24,999 nt of DNA. Origin: a virus. The notes under the pieces were generated by a model, which saw only the letters and a program-made list of their open reading frames with translations, was not told the origin of the DNA and searched no databases. The DNA lies in IMG/VR virus record IMGVR_UViG_3300044675_002306, positions 1 to 24,999 of that record; one strand, written 5' to 3'. Shown here in pieces: positions 16,216 through 23,820 of the stretch. The position numbers and the translations under genes are program-made. How positions within the stretch are numbered: the stretch's first letter is position 1; every line of letters starts with the position of its first letter.

Positions 16216-16532
16216 CAGAATGGGATGGAATCTCCATCATCTTCGTGTTGCTTCTGGTAGCCGTTGGCCTTGGCCTTGTTGTGGGCGACCAAAGCAGGGG
16301 ATGGAGGGTAGTCATCACGCCTTGGGGAGTTGGCATAGCTTCCCCCTGCCGGCTTGTCGGTGATGGAGATGGTCAACATCTCCTTGCCTGACTTGCTCAT
16401 CTTCTCCCATGCGGCGATCTGGTACTCGATGCCTCCGAGGGTCATCTTGCCTGACCACTTGGGGGCTTTCGGGTTCTCGCTCCCCTTGAGGAAGAGGACA
16501 CCTTTGCGTTCGTTGTCGTATTGGTTATCCAT
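16215..16532 (-). CDS. Small SSB-like DNA-binding protein
   Basis: A 105-aa protein with the pattern of small phage proteins that resemble OB-fold single-strand DNA binders: an N-terminal NERKGVLFLKG, then PKWSGKMTLGGIEYQIAAWEK and GKEMLTISITDK (beta strands), a flexible Gly/Ser/Arg linker, and a C-terminal acidic tip EDDGDSIPF. The D-x-IPF tip is the hallmark of bacterial SSB, where it recruits replication and repair proteins. Its start overlaps the end of the scaffold gene by eight bases (ATGGATAA), and its stop overlaps the HNH start. A replication-type protein inside a capsid-assembly operon is unusual. Binding activity is inferred from the tail and strand pattern only. Confidence 0.65.
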   Translation of the reverse strand: MDNQYDNERKGVLFLKGSENPKAPKWSGKMTLGGIEYQIAAWEKMSKSGKEMLTISITDKPAGGSYANSPRRDDYPPSPALVAHNKAKANGYQKQHEDDGDSIPF

Positions 16533-17433
16533 TTTTCAGAAGGTCTGCGACCAGGGTTGCGGTTTCCTTGTCTCCACTCTTGTAACGGGTGTAGAGGGAG
16601 TTCTGTGGGTTGGTCATGATGTCCATCGCACGGGCCTTGCCTGCCATCATGGTTCCTGCTGTGTCCGAGTTCACGATCTTGTCGTCACTCATCATTCTGG
16701 CGAGTCGGTTGAAGGCGAGGACAACAGAGGGATCAGAGAACCCCTTGGAGTTGACATCGACACCGGCGACTTGGGCGGCTCGACGGGCAACGCTCAACTC
16801 GACATCGTACTTGTCTCCCCACGCTTCAGCGAGAGCCTTGCGACCGGCTTCCATTTCGGCTTTCTGCTGGGAGGCTGCGGCTTCGGCCTTCTGCGCTTCA
16901 AATGCCGCATAACGGGACATAAGGGCGTCCATCTGCTTCGGGGTGATCCCGTTCTGATGGGCAAGGGTGTTGAACTCCTTGGCAACGTTATCGTCCCATT
17001 CGTAGCCGGCAGGGAGATCCTTCGGGCGGAGTTGGTACGCTTCGGGCGATTCGGGGACACCGAGTTTCTTGAGGAATGCGGCCTTCTCTTCGGGAGTGGC
17101 CTTCTCGTCAGGGATCAAGATGGCGTCGGCCTTCTTGCCTAGCATCTTCTGCTGGCTAACGAGGGTCTTCAAAGCCCCGTCGATGTCCTTAAACTGACCG
17201 AGGATCTGCTTGTGTTCGGCTAGTTCCTTGGGGAGCCGGTCAAGCCACCCTTCGGAAAACTCTCCCTTGTCATTAACCCAAGGCGAGGTTGAGGCGGGTG
17301 CCTCTGGTGCCGGGTTCGAGAGGAGGTTATCCCCAATGGGTGAGGGGGTGCTAGGGGGCGGGGTGTTAGCCTGCTGACTTAGCAGGGCATTCCCGTCCAC
17401 GGGGTCTGCGGCAATGGCATCAGATGTAATCAT
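16525..17433 (-). CDS. Capsid scaffolding protein
   Basis: This 302-aa protein has the features of podovirus scaffolds: a disordered, Pro/Ser-rich N-terminus (ANTPPPSTPSP), the segment GWLDRLPKELAEHKQILGQF, then ALKTLVSQQKMLGKK and EEKAAFLKKLGVPESPEAY, a long Ala/Gln/Lys helix (about 165-200), and a conserved C-terminal helical region with ARRAAQ and TRYKSGDKE. It guides assembly of the procapsid and is later released. The ATG directly follows the TAA of the preceding small gene, and the gene lies between portal and capsid as usual. No Shine-Dalgarno is visible, so translation probably depends on coupling. Confidence 0.85.
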   Translation of the reverse strand: MITSDAIAADPVDGNALLSQQANTPPPSTPSPIGDNLLSNPAPEAPASTSPWVNDKGEFSEGWLDRLPKELAEHKQILGQFKDIDGALKTLVSQQKMLGKKADAILIPDEKATPEEKAAFLKKLGVPESPEAYQLRPKDLPAGYEWDDNVAKEFNTLAHQNGITPKQMDALMSRYAAFEAQKAEAAASQQKAEMEAGRKALAEAWGDKYDVELSVARRAAQVAGVDVNSKGFSDPSVVLAFNRLARMMSDDKIVNSDTAGTMMAGKARAMDIMTNPQNSLYTRYKSGDKETATLVADLLKNG

Positions 17434-17625
17434 TTAGTCGATTTGGTGTGTGGGTGGGTAGTCGTTCGGGATGCGTTCGGAATATCTTTCGATGAACTCC
17501 TCGCGGGAGTGCGTCTGCTTGAACCAGAGGACGTATTCGGGTGTTAGGTCTCCCAGCAGGGGGGATTGCTCTGGTTCAGGTAAATCAGTCTCGCTTGGGG
17601 TCGGGTTTTTTCGTGGTCTCGCCAT
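17434..17625 (-). CDS. Small hypothetical protein
   Basis: A 63-aa protein from ATG 17625; a TTG six codons upstream is a weaker start. It begins basic (MARPRKNP), continues with an acidic, proline-rich stretch, and has LTPEYVLWFKQTHSREEFIERY near its end. No membrane segment or known motif is seen. It overlaps the Bbp19-like gene by 41 bases in another frame and abuts the scaffold ATG. Conservation of such small genes between portal and scaffold suggests a virion or assembly accessory, but the function is unknown. Confidence 0.65.
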   Translation of the reverse strand: MARPRKNPTPSETDLPEPEQSPLLGDLTPEYVLWFKQTHSREEFIERYSERIPNDYPPTHQID

Positions 17626-17860
17626 TGTTGTGTTTGATTGCAATCGCCTTCATGTGAAGCAGGACGCTTCGTTGCCCGTCCCTGATTGCGGCTCGGATGG
17701 GGCAAAAGTCTCCCTTGCTGTCGGGAAGGAACGCCTGGGCATTGATGCCAAAGGCTTTCTCTAGGTCTGCAATGACGAGCTTGCCGGCATCGGTCTCAAA
17801 GTAACCGTAGGCAGCGGCAATGCGTTGGATTTCTAGGTCTCTGTCAGTAAGTGTCGGCAT
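17585..17860 (-). CDS. Bbp19-like small phage protein
   Basis: A 91-aa protein resembling the Bbp19 family of BPP-1-like phages: an N-terminal YGYFETDAGKLVIADLEKAFG and a C-terminal AAIRDGQRSVLLHM, matching the family pattern of a D-x(2)-G-x(4)-L-x-DL helix followed by an (R/E)G-R-S-V-(V/L)-L-H-I helix. The function is unknown; the family is regularly found beside the portal gene, which suggests a role in connector assembly. Here the start follows the portal stop by 22 bases. There is no clear Shine-Dalgarno. The C-terminal tail is basic (KKPDPKRD). Confidence 0.75.
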   Translation of the reverse strand: MPTLTDRDLEIQRIAAAYGYFETDAGKLVIADLEKAFGINAQAFLPDSKGDFCPIRAAIRDGQRSVLLHMKAIAIKHNNGETTKKPDPKRD

Positions 17861-17882
17861 AGTCGGAATGGTTGAAGGGTCG

Positions 17883-19640
17883 TTACATCATGGCTCCCAT
17901 TTGGGCTTGAACGCCTTGGACAAGGGCGGAGTCACCTCGGATGCCTCCCACCTTGGCGGCGACCTCTGCGGCGTGTTGCTGGGCCTGCATCTCCTGCATC
18001 TGCTGCTGGGCCTGCGCCCTCTGCTGGCGCATCTGGGCGACTTGCTCCTGGGGTCGGAGGTATTCGCTATCCATGCCAGAGGCTAGGGCGCTTTCCCTAA
18101 CCATGCGGTCGGTGTCGAAGTTGTCGAACACGGAAGGGTCTTGGGTGACAGAGGCAAGTGCTGCTGCCCTCTGAACGGTCGCATCGGTGGCGCCTTGTTC
18201 CATGTTCTTCACGGCAAGGGCGATCCTGCTGTTGAAGTTGACCTTGGGTTCGGGGATAAAGAGTTCCCCCGTTGGCGACTGCTGAATGAGCGCTTCCGGG
18301 GGTGGGGGGAATGCACCGTTCCTTGCCAAGATGCCGTAGACACGCTGAAGGAGGGGGGTAAGCAGTTCGGTCGTGAGACGGGAGAAGGTGGGCGAGAACT
18401 GGGCAAGGCGCTCGGCATTACGGGCGTTGACTTCCGTTGCGGTCATGCGATTCGGTGCCGCTGACTCCTCGGCGCTAAACATTTGGAAGAGGGGAACGCT
18501 GAAGGCTTCCTTGATGTCGTTCTGCTTCTGCGCGACACGCTCCAGACCGATGTCATAGCGACCCTGGGTAGCCCATTCGATAGGACGGGCATTGGGATCT
18601 GCGGCGTTGAAGTAGGTCACTCCGCCGGCTCGGAGGTCGATGGAAGACTCCAAGGAATCGGGAGCGAGGATGCGAGGGAAGGCGGCAAGTTCTGCCAAGG
18701 CATCCATCTGCTTCTGAAGGAAGTTCAACTGCCTCAAGTCAGGCATCGCCACCCAGGAGGGAGACCACCCGTAGGCCGACTTCTGCCATTTCAGATACCT
18801 CGTAGCCATGAAAGGCAACTCGTCATATCCAGACTCACGGAGAACGTGCTTGGACTTCTCCTCGACATAGCAGGAGGCGATAGGCTTGTTAGGCCCATCA
18901 TACTTCTTCTTGTCACGCTTGCCTTCCTCGCGTGGATAGACTCCGTGGATGATGTGCCACTTCTCGTCCATGCCCTTGCTAGAGGGGTCGTTGTAGCACT
19001 TGCGGACGGCATCGGAGACGTTATCAATCCCAAACTGCTGGACAATCTGGCGGGTGGTCATCTCAAGCCGGCGGAACATCGTGTCCACATAGCCCTCGTA
19101 GTTCTCGGAGATGCAGAAGGTGCCGACATCGACGTTGGTGAAGGTGATAGGCAGCTTCTCTCCCGGTTCCACGAAGAGGACTGCGGAACCAAAGCATCCA
19201 CGGTCTAGGTAAAGCTCATGGATTGCCTGGTGGAAATTGGAACGAGCCAGCGTCTCCATGACGATTTCGGTCACCTCGGCAAAGTATTCCTGCACACCGT
19301 CGCCATCCTCGATGTCGCTAGGAGCATCAAAGCTGCACCAACGGGAATCTGCCGGCGTGATATAGGACATACACCCTGCGGCTAGGACTTGGTTAGCCCT
19401 GACGCCTGTCGAGTCGTACAGACGGGCCTCACGCTCGCTGTTGGGGGTGACAGTCGTCGAGAGAATGTAGCTCTTGCGGGGCATCACTAGCTCCGCAATC
19501 TGCTGCCATTGGGACATCCAATAGTTGCGATCTGCCTCCAGCTTGCTCCAACGGGAGACGATCCCGGCGGCAAGCTCACTCTTGCTGTTCTCCTTTTTGG
19601 GAACAGCTAACTCGGCAACAACATCGGATGTCTTCGCCAT
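17883..19640 (-). CDS. Portal (head-tail connector) protein
   Basis: A 585-aa protein of the T7 gp8/BPP-1 head-tail connector family. Signs are an N-terminal SRWSKLEADRNYWMSQWQQIAEL helix, PADSRWCSFDAP, LYLDRGCFGSAVLFVE, a central KWQKSAYGWSPSW segment, QKQMDALAELAAFPR, and RMTATEVNAR with LTPLLQRVYGIL before the C-terminal barrel. The last 60 residues are Gln/Met-rich and probably coiled coil. Twelve copies form the vertex ring that the terminase docks onto and through which DNA passes. The gene lies six bases after the polyproline gene and upstream of the scaffold, the usual order. Confidence 0.93.
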   Translation of the reverse strand: MAKTSDVVAELAVPKKENSKSELAAGIVSRWSKLEADRNYWMSQWQQIAELVMPRKSYILSTTVTPNSEREARLYDSTGVRANQVLAAGCMSYITPADSRWCSFDAPSDIEDGDGVQEYFAEVTEIVMETLARSNFHQAIHELYLDRGCFGSAVLFVEPGEKLPITFTNVDVGTFCISENYEGYVDTMFRRLEMTTRQIVQQFGIDNVSDAVRKCYNDPSSKGMDEKWHIIHGVYPREEGKRDKKKYDGPNKPIASCYVEEKSKHVLRESGYDELPFMATRYLKWQKSAYGWSPSWVAMPDLRQLNFLQKQMDALAELAAFPRILAPDSLESSIDLRAGGVTYFNAADPNARPIEWATQGRYDIGLERVAQKQNDIKEAFSVPLFQMFSAEESAAPNRMTATEVNARNAERLAQFSPTFSRLTTELLTPLLQRVYGILARNGAFPPPPEALIQQSPTGELFIPEPKVNFNSRIALAVKNMEQGATDATVQRAAALASVTQDPSVFDNFDTDRMVRESALASGMDSEYLRPQEQVAQMRQQRAQAQQQMQEMQAQQHAAEVAAKVGGIRGDSALVQGVQAQMGAMM

Positions 19641-19646
19641 GCGTGA

Positions 19647-20018
19647 TTAGGAACCAAGCAGGGAACCGCTACCCGTGGCGCTGTTGGAGGACTCGGCTTT
19701 CTGTCCGTCCTTGAGCAGGGAAGCCTTGAACCCAAACCGACCGGCGTTGTTTTGAAGGGCAGACTGCTGCTGTGCCGCTACGTCAGCGGAGGAAGCAGTC
19801 GGAGGTGGTGGCGGGGGTGGTGGAGGTGGAGGCGGAGGGGGGATGTTGATCTGCGGAGGAGCAGGAGGAGGCGGAGGAGATCCGCCCCCCTTGTGGAGCG
19901 CCAAGGTGGGCTTGTTATCGTACTTCTCCTTGGGGAACGGAATGCCGCCGGCAAGTGCCAATTCGGGCGTGAGAGCCGAAACTAATTCATCGAAAAACGA
20001 TTCAATCTTGGAAAGCAT
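19647..20018 (-). CDS. Polyproline-containing phage protein, unknown function
   Basis: This 123-aa protein has a short helical N-terminus (LSKIESFFDELVSAL), a Gly/Pro linker with five then two prolines, and a run of 14 prolines (about residues 60-73), followed by a Gln/Ala/Ser-rich tail with RFGFKASLL that resembles tails of small podovirus proteins next to the portal. A rigid polyproline II rod would hold the two ends apart. Such a run should stall ribosomes unless EF-P acts. The opposite strand is G-rich over the same stretch. The ATG follows a small hairpin (gcgga/tccgc) and has no Shine-Dalgarno. The portal gene starts six bases after its stop. Confidence 0.7.
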   Translation of the reverse strand: MLSKIESFFDELVSALTPELALAGGIPFPKEKYDNKPTLALHKGGGSPPPPPAPPQINIPPPPPPPPPPPPPPTASSADVAAQQQSALQNNAGRFGFKASLLKDGQKAESSNSATGSGSLLGS

Positions 20019-20048
20019 TAAGCGGAATTAACATCCGCGTACTAACTT

Positions 20049-20060
20049 GGCAAGAGGAAT
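20049..20060 (-). repeat. Intergenic 12-mer, copy 2
   Basis: ATTCCTCTTGCC on the minus strand, sharing its first base with the stop codon of the 116-aa gene. The match to 1318-1329 extends with one mismatch to 15 bases. It lies 30 bases before the start of the polyproline gene. Confidence 0.35.
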
Positions 20061-20410
20061 TATGCAAAGAATCGCTCGGTTCTTTTATGGATTTCTTCCC
20101 ATGTGTAGAACTTTAGGCGATTTCTTTTCTCGAAAGCTACCCAAGGTAACTGGACATCTGCCGCTTCAAAGGCCCTTCGTATATTGCCGGCGTGTAAGTA
20201 GACTAACCAGCAGTCAGGGTTAGCGTGTTTCACCCAGGGATTCACGATGTCGGCATGAGGTGCGTCCCTCCTAACTTTGCGCCCCATGATGAAATACTGA
20301 TCGGTGGAGTGAACGTGACCATTGAGCAAGTGAGCCTCTAGATCCTCGGCAAAGGTGCGCCTGCAAGGTTCCTTGCTGTAGACTAAAACCGCTTTTTCTA
20401 CGGGTAACAT
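20060..20410 (-). CDS. Conserved unknown protein next to the terminase
   Basis: A 116-aa protein from ATG 20410, four bases after the terminase stop, with AGGGG as a modest ribosome site inside the terminase 3' end; a longer in-frame start would overlap the terminase. It has an alternating beta/helix pattern with HSTDQYFIMGRKV, a conserved-looking CWLVYLHAGNIRRAF and a C-terminal WVAFEKRNRLKFYTWEEI. Similar small proteins follow terminase or portal genes in other podoviruses, but none has a known activity that I can name. It may take part in packaging or host takeover. Confidence 0.75.
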   Translation of the reverse strand: MLPVEKAVLVYSKEPCRRTFAEDLEAHLLNGHVHSTDQYFIMGRKVRRDAPHADIVNPWVKHANPDCWLVYLHAGNIRRAFEAADVQLPWVAFEKRNRLKFYTWEEIHKRTERFFA

Positions 20411-20414
20411 TAGA

Positions 20415-21722
20415 CTAGCCCCTAAAGCCCATGATGACATCCGGGCGACCCATTGGCCTCGGACGCCTTGCTATGGCAGTCCTGTCAACGACAAGCCCCG
20501 CCTTGATTGCCTGATGAGCGAGGGAGAAGGAGTCTGCACTATGGGAAGACCAATCATGATTGGGTACAGAACGAATCGTGACACCATCCCGTTCTTCCTT
20601 GCTGTGATAGGCGTCGAGTGAGTCGATCCCATCCCGGCATCCTTCCTCGTTGAAGCTGATGCGAGGGAATGCGTCCAAGGCTAGGTTGATGCCATTCCAG
20701 ACGCTCATCTGACGAGGCACCGGCACCACATTGGCGAGACCTCCTAGCTTCAGCGCCTCTTGCCATAGCCCTCCGTTCTCTTGAGCTGCGTCATGCGGGA
20801 TGAAGTGCGCCCCGTATCGGTACTGCTTTTGCGTCAATCTACCTGCCCAATCTGCCGGCGTCTTGCAGTCATCCCCTCCCGACAATGCCTCTAGGAAGTT
20901 GATGCGGTCCCCCACCATCTGCCATATCCAGCAGCGTTGATTGAGAGGAGCGCCTACGTCGAAGGAAGTGTAGACGGGAGCCTCCTTGAACCAGAGGACA
21001 TCGTTGCTGATGCGCTTGGAGTCTCTAGCCTCTGAAATGCTCTTGGAGTAAATTGCCCCAGGGCGACCAATATCAAAAGATGTCTCGTACTCCTGCTCAA
21101 AGATATGCTTTGGGGTGCCTCGCTTGATGTCGGCAAGCTCTTGGGGATCAAGGATGCCCGACTCACTTGCCTTGAGTCGCAATGTGAACCATGAGGGGTC
21201 TAGCAGGGCAGCTTTGTAGAGACGCCAGAAATTGTCGCGGCCCTTGGGGGTTCCAATCATGGTAGCCCATCCTTGATAATCAGATAAGCAGGGGCGAATG
21301 ACCGCATACCATGCCTGCGGGTCAATATCGGCAAACTCGTCAATCACTACCCCGTCTAGGTAGATGCCTCGGAGACGTTCGTATGCTTCCCCGGAGTAGA
21401 GTCGGATCGTCGCCTTGTTCGGCAGAGTCACTTGAAGGTCGGCCTCGTTGACCTTCACCTCTGGGATCTGTGCCGTGAACGACTTCAGATAGCCCCATGC
21501 GATGTCTTTGGTCTGGTCACGGGTCGGAGCAAGGTAGGCATAGCGAAGCGCCGGCCCTTCACGCTTATGGGTCAATGCCCTGTGCAGGAGGTCTTGGATG
21601 CAGCCAAAGGTCTTGCCGCCCCTTCGATGGACAACGAGACAAGCCCAACGCTCCTTGCGCTCAAGGTAGCCTCGGAACTGATCCCGTGGCTCCAGTTCAA
21701 TGATGATTTTGGGCTTTGCCAC
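20415..21722 (-). CDS. Terminase large subunit
   Basis: This 435-aa protein is the packaging motor. The ATPase half shows a Walker A-like RRGGKT (33-38), a YLAPTRDQ motif (63-70), Walker B GVVIDEF (124-130, D128/E129) and the coupling motif MIGTPKG (155-161). The nuclease half has SFDVG (D255), HDAA (310) and SADSFS (D397), the acidic residues of an RNase H-like site. It pumps DNA into the procapsid through the portal and cuts concatemers. The start is GTG at 21722, inside the end of the small subunit gene (26-base overlap), so the two are translated together. Its length is on the short side but complete. Confidence 0.95.
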   Translation of the reverse strand: MAKPKIIIELEPRDQFRGYLERKERWACLVVHRRGGKTFGCIQDLLHRALTHKREGPALRYAYLAPTRDQTKDIAWGYLKSFTAQIPEVKVNEADLQVTLPNKATIRLYSGEAYERLRGIYLDGVVIDEFADIDPQAWYAVIRPCLSDYQGWATMIGTPKGRDNFWRLYKAALLDPSWFTLRLKASESGILDPQELADIKRGTPKHIFEQEYETSFDIGRPGAIYSKSISEARDSKRISNDVLWFKEAPVYTSFDVGAPLNQRCWIWQMVGDRINFLEALSGGDDCKTPADWAGRLTQKQYRYGAHFIPHDAAQENGGLWQEALKLGGLANVVPVPRQMSVWNGINLALDAFPRISFNEEGCRDGIDSLDAYHSKEERDGVTIRSVPNHDWSSHSADSFSLAHQAIKAGLVVDRTAIARRPRPMGRPDVIMGFRG

Positions 21723-22074
21723 CTATTTTAACGATGATGTCCATGCCTCCGTTGATCTCTACCTTGTCGGGTTCGTTCCATCCCTGGGCCTTTGCGACCA
21801 TCTCCCCGTACTTGGCGGTCACAGGATGATCGGGCGCTAGTTCAATGTAGCGGCTCCAAGCAGTTTTAAGGTACTCCTGACGCGATAGTTCTAGCTTCTC
21901 TTCAACGACTGCTCGGAGTTCTTCGACCCGTCTTGAAATGTCTTCCTTCTTTGCAAGGGTGGTCGCATTACGCCTGTCGCTTTTATAGCCGGCTTTCTTT
22001 GCTGCCTTGTCTAGGGTTTCCCCTGTAGCAAGTGCCTTGGCAAACTTCTCTTGGCGTGGTTTGAGCTTTGTCAT
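21697..22074 (-). CDS. Terminase small subunit
   Basis: A 125-aa protein with the N-terminal helix-turn-helix pattern of small terminases: LKPRQEKFAKALATGETLDKAAKKAGYKS followed in the family by DNA-binding and then coiled oligomerisation helices (here EDISRRVEELRAVVEEKLELS). It recognises the packaging site and regulates the large subunit. The ATG at 22074 overlaps the TGA of the 53-aa gene as ATGA, and its own end overlaps the large subunit by 26 bases. The position directly before the large subunit supports the call. Confidence 0.85.
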   Translation of the reverse strand: MTKLKPRQEKFAKALATGETLDKAAKKAGYKSDRRNATTLAKKEDISRRVEELRAVVEEKLELSRQEYLKTAWSRYIELAPDHPVTAKYGEMVAKAQGWNEPDKVEINGGMDIIVKIGGKAQNHH

Positions 22075-22232
22075 GGATATTTAACCACAGTTCGGTTGTT
22101 TTTCTTTAGGAAGACCTTGCCTGTGAGTGGGTTGTCTCGACGCTGGATGGCGGCTATTCCTTCGCTGAACGCCTTGAAGTTATCGCGGCGTCCATCGCCC
22201 TTCCCTTGAGACCTTGGCTTATTCACGCTCAT
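22071..22232 (-). CDS. 53-aa basic protein ahead of the terminase genes
   Basis: A small gene from ATG 22232 encoding 53 residues: MSVNKPRSQGKGDGRRDNF, then FSEGIAAIQRRDNPLTGKVF and a basic end (KKNNRTVVKYP). Its TGA overlaps the terminase small subunit ATG as ATGA, which is typical translational coupling. There is no Shine-Dalgarno, but a strong promoter ends 12 bases before the ATG, so the mRNA could be almost leaderless. The positive charge suggests nucleic-acid binding; the family is not recognised. Confidence 0.6.
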   Translation of the reverse strand: MSVNKPRSQGKGDGRRDNFKAFSEGIAAIQRRDNPLTGKVFLKKNNRTVVKYP

Positions 22233-22244
22233 GTTAAGTGCAAG

Positions 22245-22272
22245 ATTTTACTGATGGTGTTTTTAGCGTCAA
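22245..22272 (-). promoter_or_regulatory. Sigma70-like promoter for the packaging/capsid block
   Basis: TTGACG (22267-22272), a 16-base spacer and TAAAAT (22245-22250), each five of six to consensus. It lies in the 48-base gap between the 56-aa gene and the 53-aa gene, exactly where the replication block ends and the virion block begins. Start of transcription should be near 22238. Confidence 0.6.
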
Positions 22273-22280
22273 GCCAAATG

Positions 22281-22451
22281 TTAGTTGGCCTCCTTCAGCT
22301 TCTGGATCTCCTCCCTGATCCTCTCGACCTCGGACTTGGCTGCGTTGAACTCACGCTCTAGCTCTCGCACCATGTAGGCCGGCACCCAGTCGGTGTTTGG
22401 TTCTGGCACCCAGGGTGAGGCGTGTTTGTCTGTGAAGGGTGTGTCGGTCAT
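22281..22451 (-). CDS. Small coiled-coil protein downstream of the helicase
   Basis: A 56-aa protein whose ATG (22451) overlaps the helicase TGA as ATGA; a start 14 codons upstream would lie inside the helicase gene. The first half is polar with tryptophans (HASPWVPEPNTDW), the second a charged heptad-like helix (VRELEREFNAAKSEVERIREE). Such proteins often bind a partner through the coiled coil. Coupling to the helicase suggests a replication accessory, but there is no direct evidence. Confidence 0.65.
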   Translation of the reverse strand: MTDTPFTDKHASPWVPEPNTDWVPAYMVRELEREFNAAKSEVERIREEIQKLKEAN

Positions 22452-23818
22452 CTCTCGTAATCGCTGAAGGTTGTGGTGTCTCCGTTCCACCATAGTTTGA
22501 CTACGGTGTTGGCAACTCCGCCTCGGTTCTTTGCTATGAAGACATCGGCTTCCTCTGAATCTGCCTTCTTTTCCCTGTGTAGAAGCATCACTATGTCGGC
22601 ATCCTGCTCAATGCTTCCAGACTCCCGAAGATCGGAGAGCATTGGCTTTCCGCCCTTCCGTTTCTCCACCTCGCGGTTGAGTTGAGAGAGTGCAATGATT
22701 GGGATGTTTAACTCCTTTGCGAGTGACTTTAGCCCCCCGGTTATTTCTGCAATCTCAAGGGTTCTGTTTTCTTGGCCTCGCTTGCTTACGCTCTTGGCAA
22801 GCTGAAGGTAGTCTAGGACGATCAAGCCAAGGTTAAACTTATCCTTTGCCATCCTTGCTCTGGTTCGTATCGAATTGATTGAGATTTCGGAGGTATGGTC
22901 AATGTAGATTGGGAGTTGTGATATAGCCCCAAAAGAGTTGCTGATCTTTACTAGGTCTCTGCTGCTAAACTCGGCGCTTTTTATTTCACCCAATCCAACC
23001 CTTGCCCTGGAGCATATCATTCTTTGGCAAAGCTCATCTCCCATCATCTCTAGAGTAAAAATTGCGGTAGGGACGCCAGACATAGCGGCGGCTACTGCAA
23101 AATTAACCCCAAGGGCGCTTTTCCCAACAGCGGGACGAGCCGCCAAGATGACCAGTTGCCCTCCTTTAAGACCTCCAAAAACACTATCAAGTTTATTAGA
23201 CCCCGTGGTGACACCCATCAGCTTGCCTTTGTTTTTAAAGTAAGCCTCCATTTTATCAATGGCCTCGGCTGCATAGGTCTTGATGTGCGTTAGACCTCCG
23301 CCCTTTACCCTAGACTTCGTGCATTCATAAGTAGCGACCTGAAGTAGCTCTGCCCATTTGGTTGCGTCGATTAGCCCATCATCAAACTGCTTTTGAAGTC
23401 GGGTAGTCTCCACCCATAGCCGGTAAGAGGAGAAATTATCCTGTAGGGATTCAATCCGTTCCGGCAACCCCATGATGGTTGATGCCGTTGATTGGGAAAT
23501 CATTATCCCTCCGAAAATGTATTCAGCTATCTCCTTATTTCCAGCATTCCGAAAGTGCTGCTCCATGTACGGGGCATTGATCTGCTTGTTCTCATCAGCA
23601 AACTTGAAAATCTGTTCCGCAATGGTTGAGTGGAATGGAGAACGGAATGCGTCGGATGGTAGCACGGATCTAACCTCATCAACCGCTTGCTTGGGCCATT
23701 GAAGCAAACTGCTCAAAATCCACACTTCCGTCACATTGTCAGGGGCGGGTGGCTTTGGCTTGTTTGCGGCAATCCTCGCTTCATTGCGGGGCATTTGTGT
23801 AAAACTCGTGGTTGTCAT
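22448..23818 (-). CDS. DnaB-type replicative DNA helicase
   Basis: A 456-aa protein with DnaB architecture. Residues about 25-130 are the helical N-terminal domain (VTEVWILSSLLQWP, PSDAFRSPFHSTIAEQIF). The RecA-like motor follows with GLKGGQLVILAARP, Walker A PAVGKSALG (about 224-232), a TLEMMGDEL segment, Walker B LIVLDYLQL (about 332-340), SQLNREVEKR (about 378) and DLRESGSIEQDADIVMLLHR (about 395-415), ending near the sensor-like FIAKNRGG. It unwinds the fork as a hexamer and normally needs a loader, probably the product of the gene two bases upstream. No Shine-Dalgarno is seen, so coupling to that gene is likely. The serine in Walker A replaces the usual threonine. Confidence 0.95.
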   Translation of the reverse strand: MTTTSFTQMPRNEARIAANKPKPPAPDNVTEVWILSSLLQWPKQAVDEVRSVLPSDAFRSPFHSTIAEQIFKFADENKQINAPYMEQHFRNAGNKEIAEYIFGGIMISQSTASTIMGLPERIESLQDNFSSYRLWVETTRLQKQFDDGLIDATKWAELLQVATYECTKSRVKGGGLTHIKTYAAEAIDKMEAYFKNKGKLMGVTTGSNKLDSVFGGLKGGQLVILAARPAVGKSALGVNFAVAAAMSGVPTAIFTLEMMGDELCQRMICSRARVGLGEIKSAEFSSRDLVKISNSFGAISQLPIYIDHTSEISINSIRTRARMAKDKFNLGLIVLDYLQLAKSVSKRGQENRTLEIAEITGGLKSLAKELNIPIIALSQLNREVEKRKGGKPMLSDLRESGSIEQDADIVMLLHREKKADSEEADVFIAKNRGGVANTVVKLWWNGDTTTFSDYER

Positions 23819-23820
23819 TT

